A stretch of 64,000 nucleotides of DNA. It comes from Apoderus coryli (lineage: Eukaryota; Arthropoda; Insecta; Coleoptera; Attelabidae). The notes under the pieces were generated by a model, which made no database searches, was not told the origin of the DNA, and was given only the letters and a program-made list of their open reading frames with translations. Positions 35,937 to 48,682 of the stretch are shown here, one piece after another (position 1 is the first letter of the stretch; every line of letters begins with the position of its first letter). Where the stretch lies: assembly GCA_911728435.2 (NCBI GenBank), contig OU452205.1:1-64000 (forward strand), in the 5' to 3' direction. A program made the translations under genes and the position numbers.

Positions 35937-38900
35937 ATGTCATCAAATTCAGGATCAGATAGTGAATCAAATGCAAGTGGCAGTCCAGCTAGTCGACAAG
36001 CTGCAACACCTAGTCATGCCACAAGTAATGGCGGTAGCCCTAGGCGTAGTAACAGTGCCCAATCAGCAAGGTCGCAAAGTGGTTCCAGGTCGGCAAGTGC
36101 CGGCTCAGAAAAGTCAGCTAGGTAAGAATATAAAATTCATTAAGTAGTGTGAACCCAGTTACATTAAGTAAGTAGTTTTATAGTCAAGTGATCAAATTAT
36201 TTGCTGTTAATTTTATATAAATATGGGTATATAGGTAATTTATAACCTATTAGTTTGCCGATTTGGATTTGGCCTCAAATGGTACTTAGGCAAATTTTAA
36301 TTTACTTATTATCGGAATTCAATTATAATTTATTTGGGTATAACGAATTTATATTGCCTGCCTTATAAATAAACATAGATTTATTAAAAAACTATGTATC
36401 TAGTAGGTAGTAGGTAAGTACAATAAACTGTACTGTGTAATTACAGATCTGGTTCAGTTGCTTCTAGAAGATCTGATTCCGCAAATTCAAAACGATCGGG
36501 TTCAGCCAATTCTGGCAAATCTAGGTCAAGATCTCCATCTGTTGAATCACACAGGTAATATTCTTCCATCTTGGTCGTGGTGGCTATATTTTATCAAATG
36601 TGCGTGTGTTATCAATTATTTCTTTTATTTTTGAACAGATCTGAATCACCTAAATCTAGAAGATCAGAATCTGCAAATTCGAGAAGATCAGGATCCGCTA
36701 AATCAAGACGATCAGGATCAGCTAATTCTAAGAGATCGGGATCTGCTGATTCTAGAAGATCTGGATCTGCAATTTCGAAAAGATCGGGATCAGTGAATTC
36801 TAAACGATCTGGTTCAGCGACTTCGAGGAGATCAGGATCCGCTCGTTCTAGAAGATCTGGTTCTGCCGATTCTAGAAGATCCGATTCTGCAAATTCAAAA
36901 CGGTCTGGCTCTGCAAATTCTAGAAGGTCTGGTTCTGCCACTTCAAAAAAGTCTGGGTCGAGATCGCCTTCCGTTGGATCACAGAGGTTTGAAAATTTAA
37001 TTTATTTTTCTGTGCCTTTAACAAATCCATCATATTGATTATATGGTTTCATCTTTATACTAATCATTGCGGAATTGCGGTAAAGTGAATATGTTAAAAA
37101 GGTATCATAATCAGAGGAGCGACAATTTTCTCTCAACATTAAGTTAGGTAACAATATATAGATGACATCAGTTCGATAATACCGGAATGTATGCCTTAAT
37201 TAGGTACATATTCTTCCTCTTGTAAGAACATTTTAAATCTTATCTTCCTATATATTATTTTTGAAGAAAATCAACAAATGTTTTAAATAATTTTCACAAA
37301 ATTTATTGCACAAACATGACAATTCTTTCACCAACACAGTCGCTTCTTCAGATGTATACTAATATCTACTATCAATTTACAAAACATTTTATACCTAAAC
37401 TAACTTACTTGCCAGGGGAATTTCGAGAAGTCAGTGGATCATACTATTGTAAGCTGCTATATATTCTTACCTAACTGAAAGTTATCAGAAAATTGTCCCT
37501 ATTCTGATTATGATAGCTGGTGCCATTTCATAGATTTTTTAATCATAGATAATATGATAATAACATTGCATTCGTTTCAAAACAATAACATTTTCAGATC
37601 AGGTTCAGCTGCTTCAAACAGATCAAGATCTAGTTCACATAGCTCTAAACGTTCGGGATCTGCTGATTCCCGAAAATCAGGTACTCCACTATCGAAAAGG
37701 TCACGGTCAGCCGATTCAAATAACGGGAAAAATATATCGATGTTAGCGTCACGAACGTCGAAATCTCCTAGTCCTGTTTCTGGGTCGCATAGGTATGTTG
37801 AATTAATATTATTTTCTGTGTTTAAGCCTGAGTCAAGTAAATTACACAAAGACGGTAAATTCTGTTACTTTCCATTGACAAAAAATATATTTGTCACTCC
37901 AAAAAATGCCTGTCTTAAGTTTGGTGAGCCAAGTTAAACCTTGGAACCATTTTAGATCTAGATCCAGATCCCGCTCAAAAGTTAGAGATGATTCAGGAGA
38001 ACGTAGTAGATCCAATAGTCCCAATTTGAAAATTGATGAGGGCCATTCGGGGGGTCATTCCTCAGACGATGGTCGAAAATCTCGATCAAGATCATCATCA
38101 AAAGAAAAACGAAATCCAACTAAATTGATAGATACTGATGAAGAGGATGTCAATGGGCAAATAGAAAATGCCAAAGGTGAACATATTATTTACTACCATA
38201 GCAATATTGTTTTTATTTTTTAAAGCAATTTATGATCAAATTTGCTTAAGTTTAGGTAAACTAGAATTAAACAGCATGGATTGGAAGAACCAATCACCAT
38301 GGTGTTTTGCTTAATACAACAACACACAAAATTTCGGTTGTATCGATCTCCTGAATAGTTAGATTTTTTTTGAAAATCTACTATTTGGTGAATTGGTAAA
38401 AGGTGTTTATAGGATATTATTTTACGCCAAACGTTCTTTTCGTCAATTACTATAAGTATTGTTGTGTTAATTGATTCTAAGTTAATCCTCTAGCCTCATT
38501 TTGAGTTTTCAACATGAACTGCTATACTTACACCATGTATGAAAAAAATATATTTAACTTCACCTTCTAATACCATTAAAGGTGTTAGCGCTGCTGCAAT
38601 ATTTGGGGATGATGCGGATGATATCAGTGAAGACAGTGATGATAACCGTGACAAGGAATCAGTTAAAAATGATAGTAGACGAAGTAGAAGCAGGAGTAAT
38701 GAACCAGATGAAAGGAGATCAGACGACGAAAATGAGCAACGAAATCCAATTGAAGACGTAAGTTATATTAGGTAGATATTTTTTCATTATTACTAGATGT
38801 TCGTATAGAAAGCATACGCAACACGGAACTAGAGCGTCCCGGAAACTAAGCATTTTGGGAAAGAGCTTCGCACCTTGCTTAAGGTGACCTTCGGATCATC

Positions 38901-41900
38901 CTCGCATCAATATTAATATTGTTTCAGGAGGAAGATAAAGAAAATGAACCTGAACCCGTGCCCGAAACCAGAATTGATGTTGAGGTTCCTAAAATCAGTT
39001 GCGATTTAGGTAGAGACATAAATTTTGTAAAATTACCGAATTTCTTGTCAGTAGAAACTAGACCGTTTGATCCAGAAACATACGAAGATGAAATAGATGA
39101 AGAAGAAACATTAGATGAAGAGGGACGTGCTAGGTAATTATAAGTTTACTAAAAAATCAAAAATAAAATGAAACAAATTTAAATACTAAAACAAACATGA
39201 TTGTTAAGCCTGAAAAATCAACGCCACCGTATTGAGTTTACGAGACCTGTTCCATAATCCGACCTAAATTCATAACTTCGGGCCAGAACGTCCGAGTGAT
39301 ATTTGACTCCTCACACTCTTGCTGTCTGCTTCAGTTCCACTAGGACTTGTTAGTTTATGCGTCGTGCATTTCTTTACAGCAAGTGCATTCGACGCATTTT
39401 GCTTCATTTAAAAATTATCAACTAATTTGCATCAAAATTTCCCTTAAACTGTCATTTAAAGAACTTGTGTTTAGAGAATTTTAACCTAGAATTTGGGTAT
39501 CACTTGCATGTGTGCAAAATTATGCAACACAAAGTTACATAACTTCGCTAACTTCTGTATTGTCCCGCTGCCTGCGGTTTTTAGCTGTTCCCAAGAATAA
39601 AAACACCGATGAAAGAAAACCGGTGCAACGTCAATACGAATGAAGCAAACAAATGCGAATAGGAAAGAGGATACTGAAGGCCATTGCGAATACTGACTCG
39701 GACAATTTTTGGGTTTAGTCAGAGGGGATTACTTCGTAGCTAAGTGCTAAATTCTTTGGCAGAAAACCGAGACGATGTTAATAACTATGCCTGGCCTGAA
39801 CGTCTAGCATGTCAACAACAGATGAATGCTTTTGATATGAAGAATCGTCGACGAATTACTATTGGAGCAGTTGCTGAAGATGTCTGCATATCGGTTGGCT
39901 TATGTCATGCAATATTTTCGGATGGGCATGAAATATTTGGCAGCGAAATTTTTTAATACTAGATTCTTTGGCCAAATTAATACCGTAATCATGAATCAGC
40001 CATTGTATTCACCGGACTTGCCCTGCTACTTTTTAACTATTTCCAAAAGGGAACAGACCCATGATTGAGGAGATAAAGAGGATTGGAAAAAGTGCTTACA
40101 CAAGTGTATAATATTTCAAGGGGTTTACTTCGAAGGGGGCAAAATAGATATTGATGAATAAATATTTCTCTACAAAATAAAAAGTCCCCTTTTTTAACAA
40201 ACGTAGGTCGGATATTTATGGGACATATATCGTATTGATAATTCGTTTCTTAAAATGGTTTGCTTTGTCTTTAGGCTAAAATTGAAAGTTGAAAATACAA
40301 TACGGTGGAGAAATATCATTGATAAAGAAGGTGATGTTCAAAAGGAATCCAACGCAAGAATAGTACGATGGTCAGATGGGTCGTATAGTTTACATTTGGG
40401 TTCAGAAATATTTGATGTGTACCGGCAGCCTTTACAAGTAAGTTAAACTAATAAAGTTGATATAGTTTTTGTACAATGTGTAAAAACTGAAGTTACTAAG
40501 TTGCTAGGTATTTAACGAAGTTTTACAGCCATTTAGGCGCAAATATTCTGCTCTTTAAAATCTTTTTTCTGTAGCCTGGTATTAGATTGTTTTCTTAAAG
40601 CAATTCGTGCTTCCATCCATATCCATATGAACAAGATAGGCAGGCACCACTACCAGCGTAGTCAATCTAAATCTTTTGCAAATTTGTGTAATACCTAGTA
40701 AATTGGTTGATGTGCAGAATGTAACATAATGGTTTGATTTTTAGGGCGACCATAATCATTTATTCATTCGTCAAGGTACTGGTTTACAAGGACAAGCAGT
40801 GTTCCGAACTAAACTCAGTTTTCGTCCACATTCTACTGAAAGTTTCACACATCGGAAGATGACATTATCTTTAGCAGATCGTTCACAAAAAACAAGCGGC
40901 ATAAAAATTTTGTCACAAGTGGGTGTGGATCCAGATCATGACAAGGCTGAGCGATTGAAGGTATTGCAAAGAACTGTTATAAAACAATAATTTACATTTA
41001 ATTAAATTACCTAAGATATTTATTAAAAAAATTTTCATCTTGTTGAAAAACGCATTTATTTTTCGAGATATGTAAATTAATTTTCATAAAAGTGTTTAGA
41101 TTCTTTTGAATTTATAGTCTACTTACGCAAACTAATATTATTTTGTGCGAAAAGAATTCCATGCAATGTTTCTTTTAGCAGTTAATAATATTCTCACGAG
41201 GCTGCTTAAAAAAATGTGATTTTTTTCTTTAGTACCCACTGTTTTGTATTATTTTAATAATTTAGTAAAATTGACGAATTTCAGGTTCGGCAAAAAGTAT
41301 TATTTCTAAAAAAAAATTTTAAGTAAAACAAGAAGTCAAATAACAAACTTCACTTAAATTATTTTTCACATTTTTCGTTACGTATTGCATGAGGTCTTAA
41401 GTAATCATCCATTATTCTTAAAATTACTTAGGTCTGGTTTGACGTGTTTTAGAAAATGTGATTATTTAAGCGTTTTTATTATTTTTAGAAAGAAGAAGAA
41501 AAGCTGCGACAATCCTTTAGACATAAAACACCAAAAGGTAAAAAAAGTGATGGCACAGCCAGATCACATGCGAATACAACTGCTTATAGAGAGGAGGAAG
41601 GCAGTGATGACGAAGGGGCAATTTCACTTAATGCCATTAAGAATAAATATAAACCTGGCGGAACTAACGTACCTAAAGGTAATTTATAATAACATTTTTC
41701 TTTAGCATAGTTCAAAAAGTAATTAATTTGTAACTAAATTTGATTTGCGGAATCAACTAGTAACTCTACACTCTTGATTAAAAATGTTGCAGTAGAAAAA
41801 TTGTAATTTGTTAAAATTAAATCACTTTCAAACGGTACAACATAATAAAAAGTCTTATTTCAAGGTGTAATCAAACCATTCTTATTTTTAATGTTTGCAA

Positions 41901-42101
41901 TATTTAAAAAAAAAAACAATTCCCTTATTTTCTTAATTAAAAATTAATAATTACGAGTATAATAATTTATTGTGGTTCATTGCAGGAGGCGCTATTTATT
42001 CTTCTGATGAAGAAGGTTCGGATATAGAAGATAGAAGAGCTAGGAAATCGGAGAAGCCAAGAGCTTTAAAAGAGTCTGACGATGAATCTGGAAGTGACTA
42101 A
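35937..42101 (+). CDS. Leo1: RNA polymerase-associated protein Leo1, eleven exons
   Basis: Leo1 (Drosophila Atu) is a subunit of the PAF1 complex, which travels with Pol II and promotes H2B ubiquitination and H3K4/K36 methylation. Exons are 35937-36121, 36447-36554, 36639-36986, 37598-37792, 37956-38176, 38582-38757, 38928-39133, 40275-40437, 40745-40960, 41489-41678 and 41986-42101, totalling 707 aa. The N-terminal half is an SR-like low-complexity domain built of an 8-residue motif such as SANSRRSG, followed by acidic stretches ([14 protein letters not shown]). The Leo1 core starts in exon 7: [64 protein letters not shown] and [14 protein letters not shown]. The C-terminus is acidic ([21 protein letters not shown]). 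A signal AATAAA lies at 42152. Confidence 0.95.
36447..37792 (+). repeat. Leo1: Tandemly related symmetrical exons 2-4 of Leo1
   Basis: Exons 2 (36447-36554), 3 (36639-36986) and 4 (37598-37792) all start in phase 2 with ATC-TGG/TCAGG-type codons (RSGS or RSES). All end in phase 2 at TCnCAnAG with residues [16 protein letters not shown] and SPVSGSHR. Internally they are arrays of the same 24-bp/8-residue repeat, with about 3, 13 and 5 units. Each can be skipped or duplicated without frame loss. Confidence 0.8.
39247..40225 (+). mobile_element. Deleted mariner-type element in Leo1 intron 7
   Basis: Facing ends share ccgaccta and ccataa blocks: ttccataatccgaccta near 39250-39266, and its counterpart read inward from about 40222 (tcccataaatatccgaccta). 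Inside, on the plus strand, [17 protein letters not shown] and [10 protein letters not shown] (about 39825-39935) match the second HTH of mariner transposases. After a large deletion, [15 protein letters not shown] (about 39985-40020) and [14 protein letters not shown] (about 40080-40125) match the C-terminal end. The catalytic middle is missing and stops interrupt it: an old non-functional copy within an intron. Confidence 0.75.
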
Positions 42102-42272
42102 TATTTATTTTTATCAACTTGTGACAGCGTATTTAGTCTATAAATGTTGAAAATAAAATAAAACATTCGGGACAAATCATTTATATGATTTTCCATTTAA
42201 TGTCAACCCGTAACTATTTGTATCTAATTCAATAACAAAAATGTTGAATACTTTTGGCAAAATCATCCAGGT

Positions 42273-42599
42273 TTGGTACACTCGAAGGAGTTCATTGACC
42301 CATCGAAATCAAGGGCCATGGGTAGATCTCTTCTACGCGGCTTGTTTGGACGATATACTGGTCACTGTCGTTTGAATCATCATCTCTCGAGGTTGGGTTT
42401 CTTGGAAAATTCCAAGTGCCGATTTTGTCTGGAGGATGATGAAACCACGGAACATGTACTGTGTTCTTGCCCAGCTGTAGCTAGAACCAGATTCGCAATA
42501 TTTGGTGAAGTAACCCTTCTACCAGCGAGTCTAAAAGAAAGCTCTCCCAGAAAAATAATCGACTTCATTAAGAAGATTGAGCTGCTGGGTGAAATATGA
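42273..42599 (+). pseudogene. Non-LTR retrotransposon ORF2 C-terminal tail
   Basis: The 108-residue frame contains GRYTGHCRLNHHLSRLG, CRFCLEDDETTEHVLCSCP and a closing IIDFIKKIELL. This is the C-terminal region found after RNase H in jockey/I-type LINE ORF2 proteins, including the CxxC...HxxxxC zinc-binding pattern. Everything upstream (endonuclease, reverse transcriptase) is absent, so it is a strongly 5'-truncated insertion about 170 bp after the Leo1 stop. Confidence 0.8.
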
Positions 42600-44135
42600 A
42601 TAGGTATGAGCCACAATAGTACCTGCTGACAGGGTGTTATTCTATCTGCTAAAACAGTTTTCTCATCAACTGTGCCGCAATTGTAGCCGTTCTGTTTAAA
42701 ACAGACGTGGTACTGGGCACATTGTGTGTTAGAAAACATAATATATTTGTCTGATAGTGAAGAGAATAATTTTGTTTTTGGCTACAGCATGTGCTACCTA
42801 ACCTTCCATACTCAGCATTTTACCCTCAACCTTCTGCAATGATTACCTAACGATGAGTGCTATCGAACTAATCCACACAAATATTGCAGGAAGTTGAGGG
42901 TAGCAGGCAGGGTCCTAATAATGACTGCTATCGAACTAATATAACAAGTACGTGCCTACTACATTTCATCTCAATCTTGCTTTCTACACTCATCCTCCTT
43001 TACTATAACTCTTCCTGATCATCACTATTACAACACATCCCTGCCTGCTACCTAACCTTCCGTACTCAGCATTTTACCCCCAGCAATGATATAATAATTA
43101 CATCCACTGTATAAATTTATAATATAAAATTGTATTATTTATTCTATCATTCGATATAGTGAATAGATACCAACCTGGCAACATCGTTAGAGTAGTGACA
43201 CTTTTTCTCATAAAATTCGTCTGACTGCGCAGCAGAGCAGTCAGACCATAATGGTTATCACATCACAAATCAACCAAAAAAACATGTTTTGTGTTATTTC
43301 TTATTTCTAACTGGAGATTTAGATTTATAAACTTTACGTTAGCGTCCCATCTATTATATTATAACATAAAATCCGCTTTCTAAAAAATATAACGTAAAAT
43401 TGTATTCTTCATTCTATTTATCAGTCGAGATAGTAAATTAATACCAACCTGGCAACATTGCTAATTGCTAAAATAGTGACAGTTCGTCACATCAACAATG
43501 GTCAGACCAATGACATATTATACTAGAAATGAACCGGCCATATACATAATATTCAATATTATGAATCAGCGATGCGGAAAACATTGGAAAGAGAGGTTTG
43601 AAAGAAAGATGGAACTAAAGTGGGTAAAAAAGGGAACAAGTGCATTGTAGTTACATGAAGGAACATATTAATTTACTTAAAAAAAGTCTTTATTAAAAAT
43701 ACTTGGGAATTGTTACTAATTTAATTCGTCAAATTATCATGAAAATAACTTACTAATAGTGAGAAAATTCTATAAAAATGAAAAATATTGCTAGGATATG
43801 TTCGAGAAAAAAAAACACAAAATTTATGAAAATATTTATTTTTTATTGTTTTGATATTTCTATTGACTTTTATCAAATTAACATGAGAGAATATGAATGA
43901 ATATAAAAATGCCTACATTCATGGTATTAGACGATTGGATAATATACAGGGTGAGTCATTAGTGTTAAAAATTAATTGGTGTTAAGAGTTTATAACATCA
44001 CGTTACGATGACTAAGTGGAATTAGGTAGTGCGATTCAGAACGCTTTGTTTAATTTGTATTTATTTATTTCATTATTATTTATGCAGAAATATTTCTTCA
44101 AACCCACAGAAATATATTCTGACAATATCTAATAC
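42600..44135. repeat. Intergenic with duplicated and inverted repeat blocks
   Basis: Block A (about 42788-42845, starting tgctacctaaccttcc) recurs at about 43045-43093. Between them lie inverted matches (ccctcaaccttctgcaat against attgcaggaagttgaggg, and gtagcaggcaggg against ccctgcctgctac), so the whole forms nested hairpins. A second pair of diverged direct repeats runs at about 43115-43200 and 43390-43480 (ataccaacctggcaacat). A 10-bp stem (gtctgactgc / gcagtcagac) with an 8-base loop lies at 43219-43246. No gene is recognised; these look like remnants of foldback elements. Confidence 0.6.
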
Positions 44136-46979
44136 TTATATTGTAAAATTTCGTATAACATTTAATACTTGCTTATAAACTAAATCGTATGCGTATTTAC
44201 CAAATATAAAATCAACATGGCCAAAAAGATCATCTGTCACTTTATATACGCCCACGAGGTTACTCAGTTGTATTGACAATCGCTTAACATCAATAGGGCT
44301 CGCCAACTTATCTGCATTGGCATATATTAAATACACCGGTCGCTTGATATTTGTAAAATTGTATTCAGGTGGTGTTTCCTTTCCATATTTAATCAAATTA
44401 CCTGCTTTACCGTAATCGTACTTTTGAAACTTGCCAGAGTTCTTGATTTCTTGTCCGTAATGGATGACAGTTTTTGTTGAAGTACCTGCTGGATCATGGC
44501 TAAAAACTAGTGGAAGAATATTCAAGTTGAATTCTTTTGCGTCGAAACCATCGATTAATAACAATAAATTATCACAAATTTTCCGTGTATAATTTGCCAA
44601 TAGACATTCATATGAGAGTAATTTTAATAGTTTGTTGCTTGGTAGGAACATGTTTACGCCGATATGTTTCGCTACCCAGTCAATGTCATCAATAAAGTAT
44701 GCTAAAAATCTCAAAGGTGAGGTAATATGCGTCATATATGCCACTGGTGCTAGGGAAATTATTAATTTGATATTTTTCGCAACTTCAGGTAGTTCTGACG
44801 CGAGAACATATGATATTGTTGTACCCATCGAATGGCCGATGTAGATGATTTCGCCGTATTTATCTAAAAATAAAAATTTTTAATGTATTTTATACCTAAA
44901 ACGGACTCGACTTTCATGTTTACATTCACCATGAAGATTGTGTCAATCATATGGGAGTTACATTGGATCAGTTTATGTGTCTAAATATAAGTAAAGCAAA
45001 ATTAAATTTAAAAGTCCCATGCAAGATCGGCATATCATCATATATGAATGTGGCGCACGCAGTATTCAACTCTGGGAGGGGCACAAAGGCACGATGCATA
45101 TAAAACGTGCGCCGGTGCCCCGTCCTTGGGTGCGCCTCTGCCTACATCTAAGTAGGTACAGGTACAACTTATTATTTATTTTTTATATTATTCGGAGGTT
45201 TTCACGAAACGTCTGGCATTTCAAGTTAATAATCTAATACTTCATTTTCAAAAGCCGTTCCATGTTCTGCCCTTATAAATATCTGACCTGATATCCTGAC
45301 TCTATTATAAGTTGAGGACTTTGAAAATTTAAAAGTCGGAATATATGGAACTATTACTACCTACACTAAATATAAACAAATGATATATTATTGGGTTCTT
45401 CAAGTAGTACCTACTTATACCCTATACAACAAGTGAGAAGTTATAAACAGCATGATTAGCAATAAAGAAATTAAATCTGTCAAAACTTGGGGAATCACCC
45501 TGTACTTCCGTGGTAGACCCCATCCGTAGAATATCAGCGATATTTTTGTATTTTAATTGCAACTTTACCTGTAACATTACTAATATGGTACAATACGTCT
45601 GGCAAATCATTCACAGCCATATCATGCCAGCTAAAGTTCCAAAACTGAGCACTTAAAGGGGATAAAGAAATATGCGCTCTGGAATAGGTATTTCCTCGGG
45701 AATTTCCCAACCATACGTCATATCCATTATCAGCTAGTATAAAAGCTGTAAGAAAAAAAATATATGATTTAATCTGCAAACTTTACCAACGTTAGAGGTT
45801 TATTTTTATTTTCTTAAATTTTGCGACATATTTATTAACCTAAAGGGATATGGAATTATTACGTACGAATCAAAAGTTTCATTTGGTTTCTATGTAAAAG
45901 GAACATTTATTGTATATTTAAAAGCCTGAGCCATCCTGTATATTATGCAAAATTGTATTTTTTCTGTGACGGGAAAAAAGTTTGACATATTTACTCTCTT
46001 GACAGGTAATAAAATGTCACTTTTTATCCCCGGGAAAAAAGTGAGCACTTTTTTCCCGGACACATAAGTAACGGTTGAATTTTTAATTTTAGGAAATTTT
46101 ATTATACAAAAGTTACATTTTCTTTATATATCAAAACTGGCAATAATTTGTGACGCTACTTTTGCTGCTTCTACCGACTCCGGTGGAGTGTTCGCAATTT
46201 TTAAATTAAATTACAGAATGAAATTGACAGATATTTGATTAGGTACTTTTTTAAAACTTCAAATTTCACTTGGATAACTTTCTGACTGAACACAAGCTCG
46301 AGCTAAAATCTAGTACTTTTTTCCCTTGTATAATAAATAACTATTACACTTGAGCATTCAAAAACAAATCTAAACTTGATGTTTTTCTAATAATAGACTA
46401 CTTACTACCATTGTCTTTTTGTTTAGAAACACAATGCTACTACCAAACCAACAATACCATCTACCATTGCCTTTATTTTTTATAAACCTTAAAACGACTT
46501 GCTACTACCTATCATCTATATTATCTATTACTAATTCTAATTCATCCGATATAATATACATCATATTATTTAGTTTTTCCATCAACTTTGTTGTTTTAGT
46601 TTAAATTGTTACATAGGTATCTATACTTACCTAATGATTGATTCAGATTTAATACCCAATCAGCACTACTGCCGAGTAATCCGTGATGTAAAAAAATTGG
46701 TGGTTTATTACTGTTTTTTGAATCATTGGGTATTCGATGTACTTTCAACAAATAACCAGCACTAGTTAAAATTGTATGAGTTTCAGCTAAATAACCATGT
46801 CTTCGTATAATTTGTGGTACATCTAAATATTCATCTGGATCAATTTTGCATTTTATGGTTTGGTTCAAATTATTGCTATCCGACTCTTCGTAAATATTGT
46901 AATCGCAAAAAATGTTTTTATCTTGAGTATTTGTGGAAATAAAGCATAATGTTAGAATTATTAACGAATTTCGTATCAT
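44136..46979 (-). CDS. Secreted acid lipase (lipase 3 / lysosomal acid lipase family)
   Basis: An alpha/beta-hydrolase that cleaves lipid esters in the gut lumen, haemolymph or lysosome. Exons in transcript order are 46631-46979, 45569-45745 and 44136-44863, with consistent phases, giving 417 aa, normal for the family. The signal peptide is [19 protein letters not shown]; an in-frame Met at 47021 would add 14 residues but weaken it, so I chose 46979. Family motifs are [14 protein letters not shown], the oxyanion loop [28 protein letters not shown] and [12 protein letters not shown]. The catalytic triad is the nucleophile GHSMG, the acid in ANADKLASP and the histidine in LFGHVDF. Several N-glycosylation sites (for example NLNQT, NYTR, NFTN) fit a secreted protein. 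The exact member within this large insect family cannot be named. Confidence 0.92.
46030..46059. repeat. Perfect palindrome in lipase intron 1
   Basis: Arms ccgggaaaaaagtg and cacttttttcccgg are exact complements around a 2-base centre. Related half-sites lie nearby: gacgggaaaaaagt (about 45968) and acttttttccc (about 46314). The region 45965-46325 may be a foldback element with its own terminal gggaaaaaagt repeats. Confidence 0.7.
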
Positions 46980-47021
46980 ATTTGTTTGTTTTCGTAAAAT
47001 GAGCAAGACTATTGAATGCAA

Positions 47022-48682
47022 GCAGGTTTTAATGTAAATTTTAATATGTTTACAACAAAATAGCTAATTAAACCGGTTCAGTTATTATTGAATGAATCAT
47101 TTAATTTGTTTCAATAAAAATAATAATGTGTATGTATAAATATTTATATGCATAATCATTAAAGGTCAATTTATAAATTCTGACGTTAACGCTACCACCG
47201 TAGATATAACGTAGTTTATGTTCGATGACGCTATCGTTTGCCGTACGCTAATGTCTGTATATCTACACAGAAATGAAATTTCCGTTTTAAAGCAAACAAA
47301 CTCGACACAGATAGAATATGAGCAATGAAAATTGCTCTTTTAAACAAAACAAACAACAATATGATGCAAAATTGTGAACAAATTACAAAATTGTTTTGAA
47401 TGTTTGATATGGCTCCACATAAAAATAATAAACAATAAGGTGTATTGCCCGCATCCCGCATGCGCAATAATACAAATTAATAGTAATTAATCTTTGCTGA
47501 AACACGTACTTGATCAAAGATTAATATACACAATTAATCTTTGACTTGATGATAGCATAAGTTAATTTCCTTCCTCCAGCATAGGTTGTTTCCGTGGGTG
47601 GCCGTCGCCGATCGGTAGCGTGCGTTTCGCTTTGTTTTTACTGTTTTGGTGCCATAAGCAAACACTAGTTTGTAGTCTTTGGCATAAGCATTGTCTTTAA
47701 GCTTATGCTTTGCGTCTGTTACTAGAAAAACTAGTAAAATATAGAATAATAGTTTATGAGTTGCAGCTGCGAATATTATTGCGTTATAGAATCGGAAACT
47801 AAAAATATGTGCTTACTTTTCGGTTGACGTAAGGAATTCTGTATATTATAAATATATTACATTTCATATTAATATAAAATATAATTTAGGTATATCCTTA
47901 TTTGATCCCAATACTTAATATTTTAGTTCATAAAACCAACTGGACAACTCAGGAACAAGCACCAGTTATAAGTAATTTATTTATAGGTTGTTTTCTTTTC
48001 GAATTTTATTCTTTTTTCTTTCTAGTTGCAGCCCTTGAATGCTTCATCAGTGCTCTGATACCAGCCCGGATAGCAGTACAAAACGTAGAATTGTACAAAG
48101 GACTAAAACTATCGACAGTTCGTAATAGTAATGTTTGAAATGAAAGTCCATAAATTGAGTTTAATAAAATAATATATTATTAAAATAATCAATATTTGTT
48201 TTATTTTAAATAAAACAAAATGCATTTTGAAAACTGGTAGTCAGGATTCGTAAAACATATATATATAAAATAATGTTTCCTACTTAATTTGCACCCCTCA
48301 AGACGATACGCCACTGTCACTGGTAGAACATGGCGGCATACTATATTAACAGTTCGCGCATCTGTCAAGCTCATTCTGCCTCCTCTATATCTCTGCTCGG
48401 CACAAAAGAAAATTAACACAACTGTTAACTCTATGGTTCTCACTTCTCACAAAGACTATATTCTATGCTTCTTTAATCTTTGCTATTATACATAGTAGTA
48501 CATAACCCCACAAAACAAGGGTATGTTTTGTGCATAACCCCAGATAAGTAAGTACTATTCTATGGTAAGTACTATCTGGGACATAAGACATAACATACGC
48601 ATTGGGAATAAACTAAGCTCTTTGTTCATTATTTTTAGGTTTATTTCCGTTTTTATTTTAATTAACAGGAATTGGCACTGTA
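47022..48682. other. Intergenic between lipase and Urm1
   Basis: The two genes are divergent, so both promoters lie in this 1.7 kb. It is AT-rich. A small hairpin, cacaaaaca / tgttttgtg, lies at about 48509-48533. A few open frames of 60-80 codons have no recognisable domain. I see no gene. Confidence 0.5.

Noticed and set aside
36612..36941. 109-codon antisense frame opposite Leo1 exon 3
   Set aside because: It is the complement of the SR-coding minisatellite; any 24-bp repeat stays open in several frames.
47902..48138. 78-codon frame upstream of Urm1
   Set aside because: No homologous pattern and no splice context tying it to Urm1.
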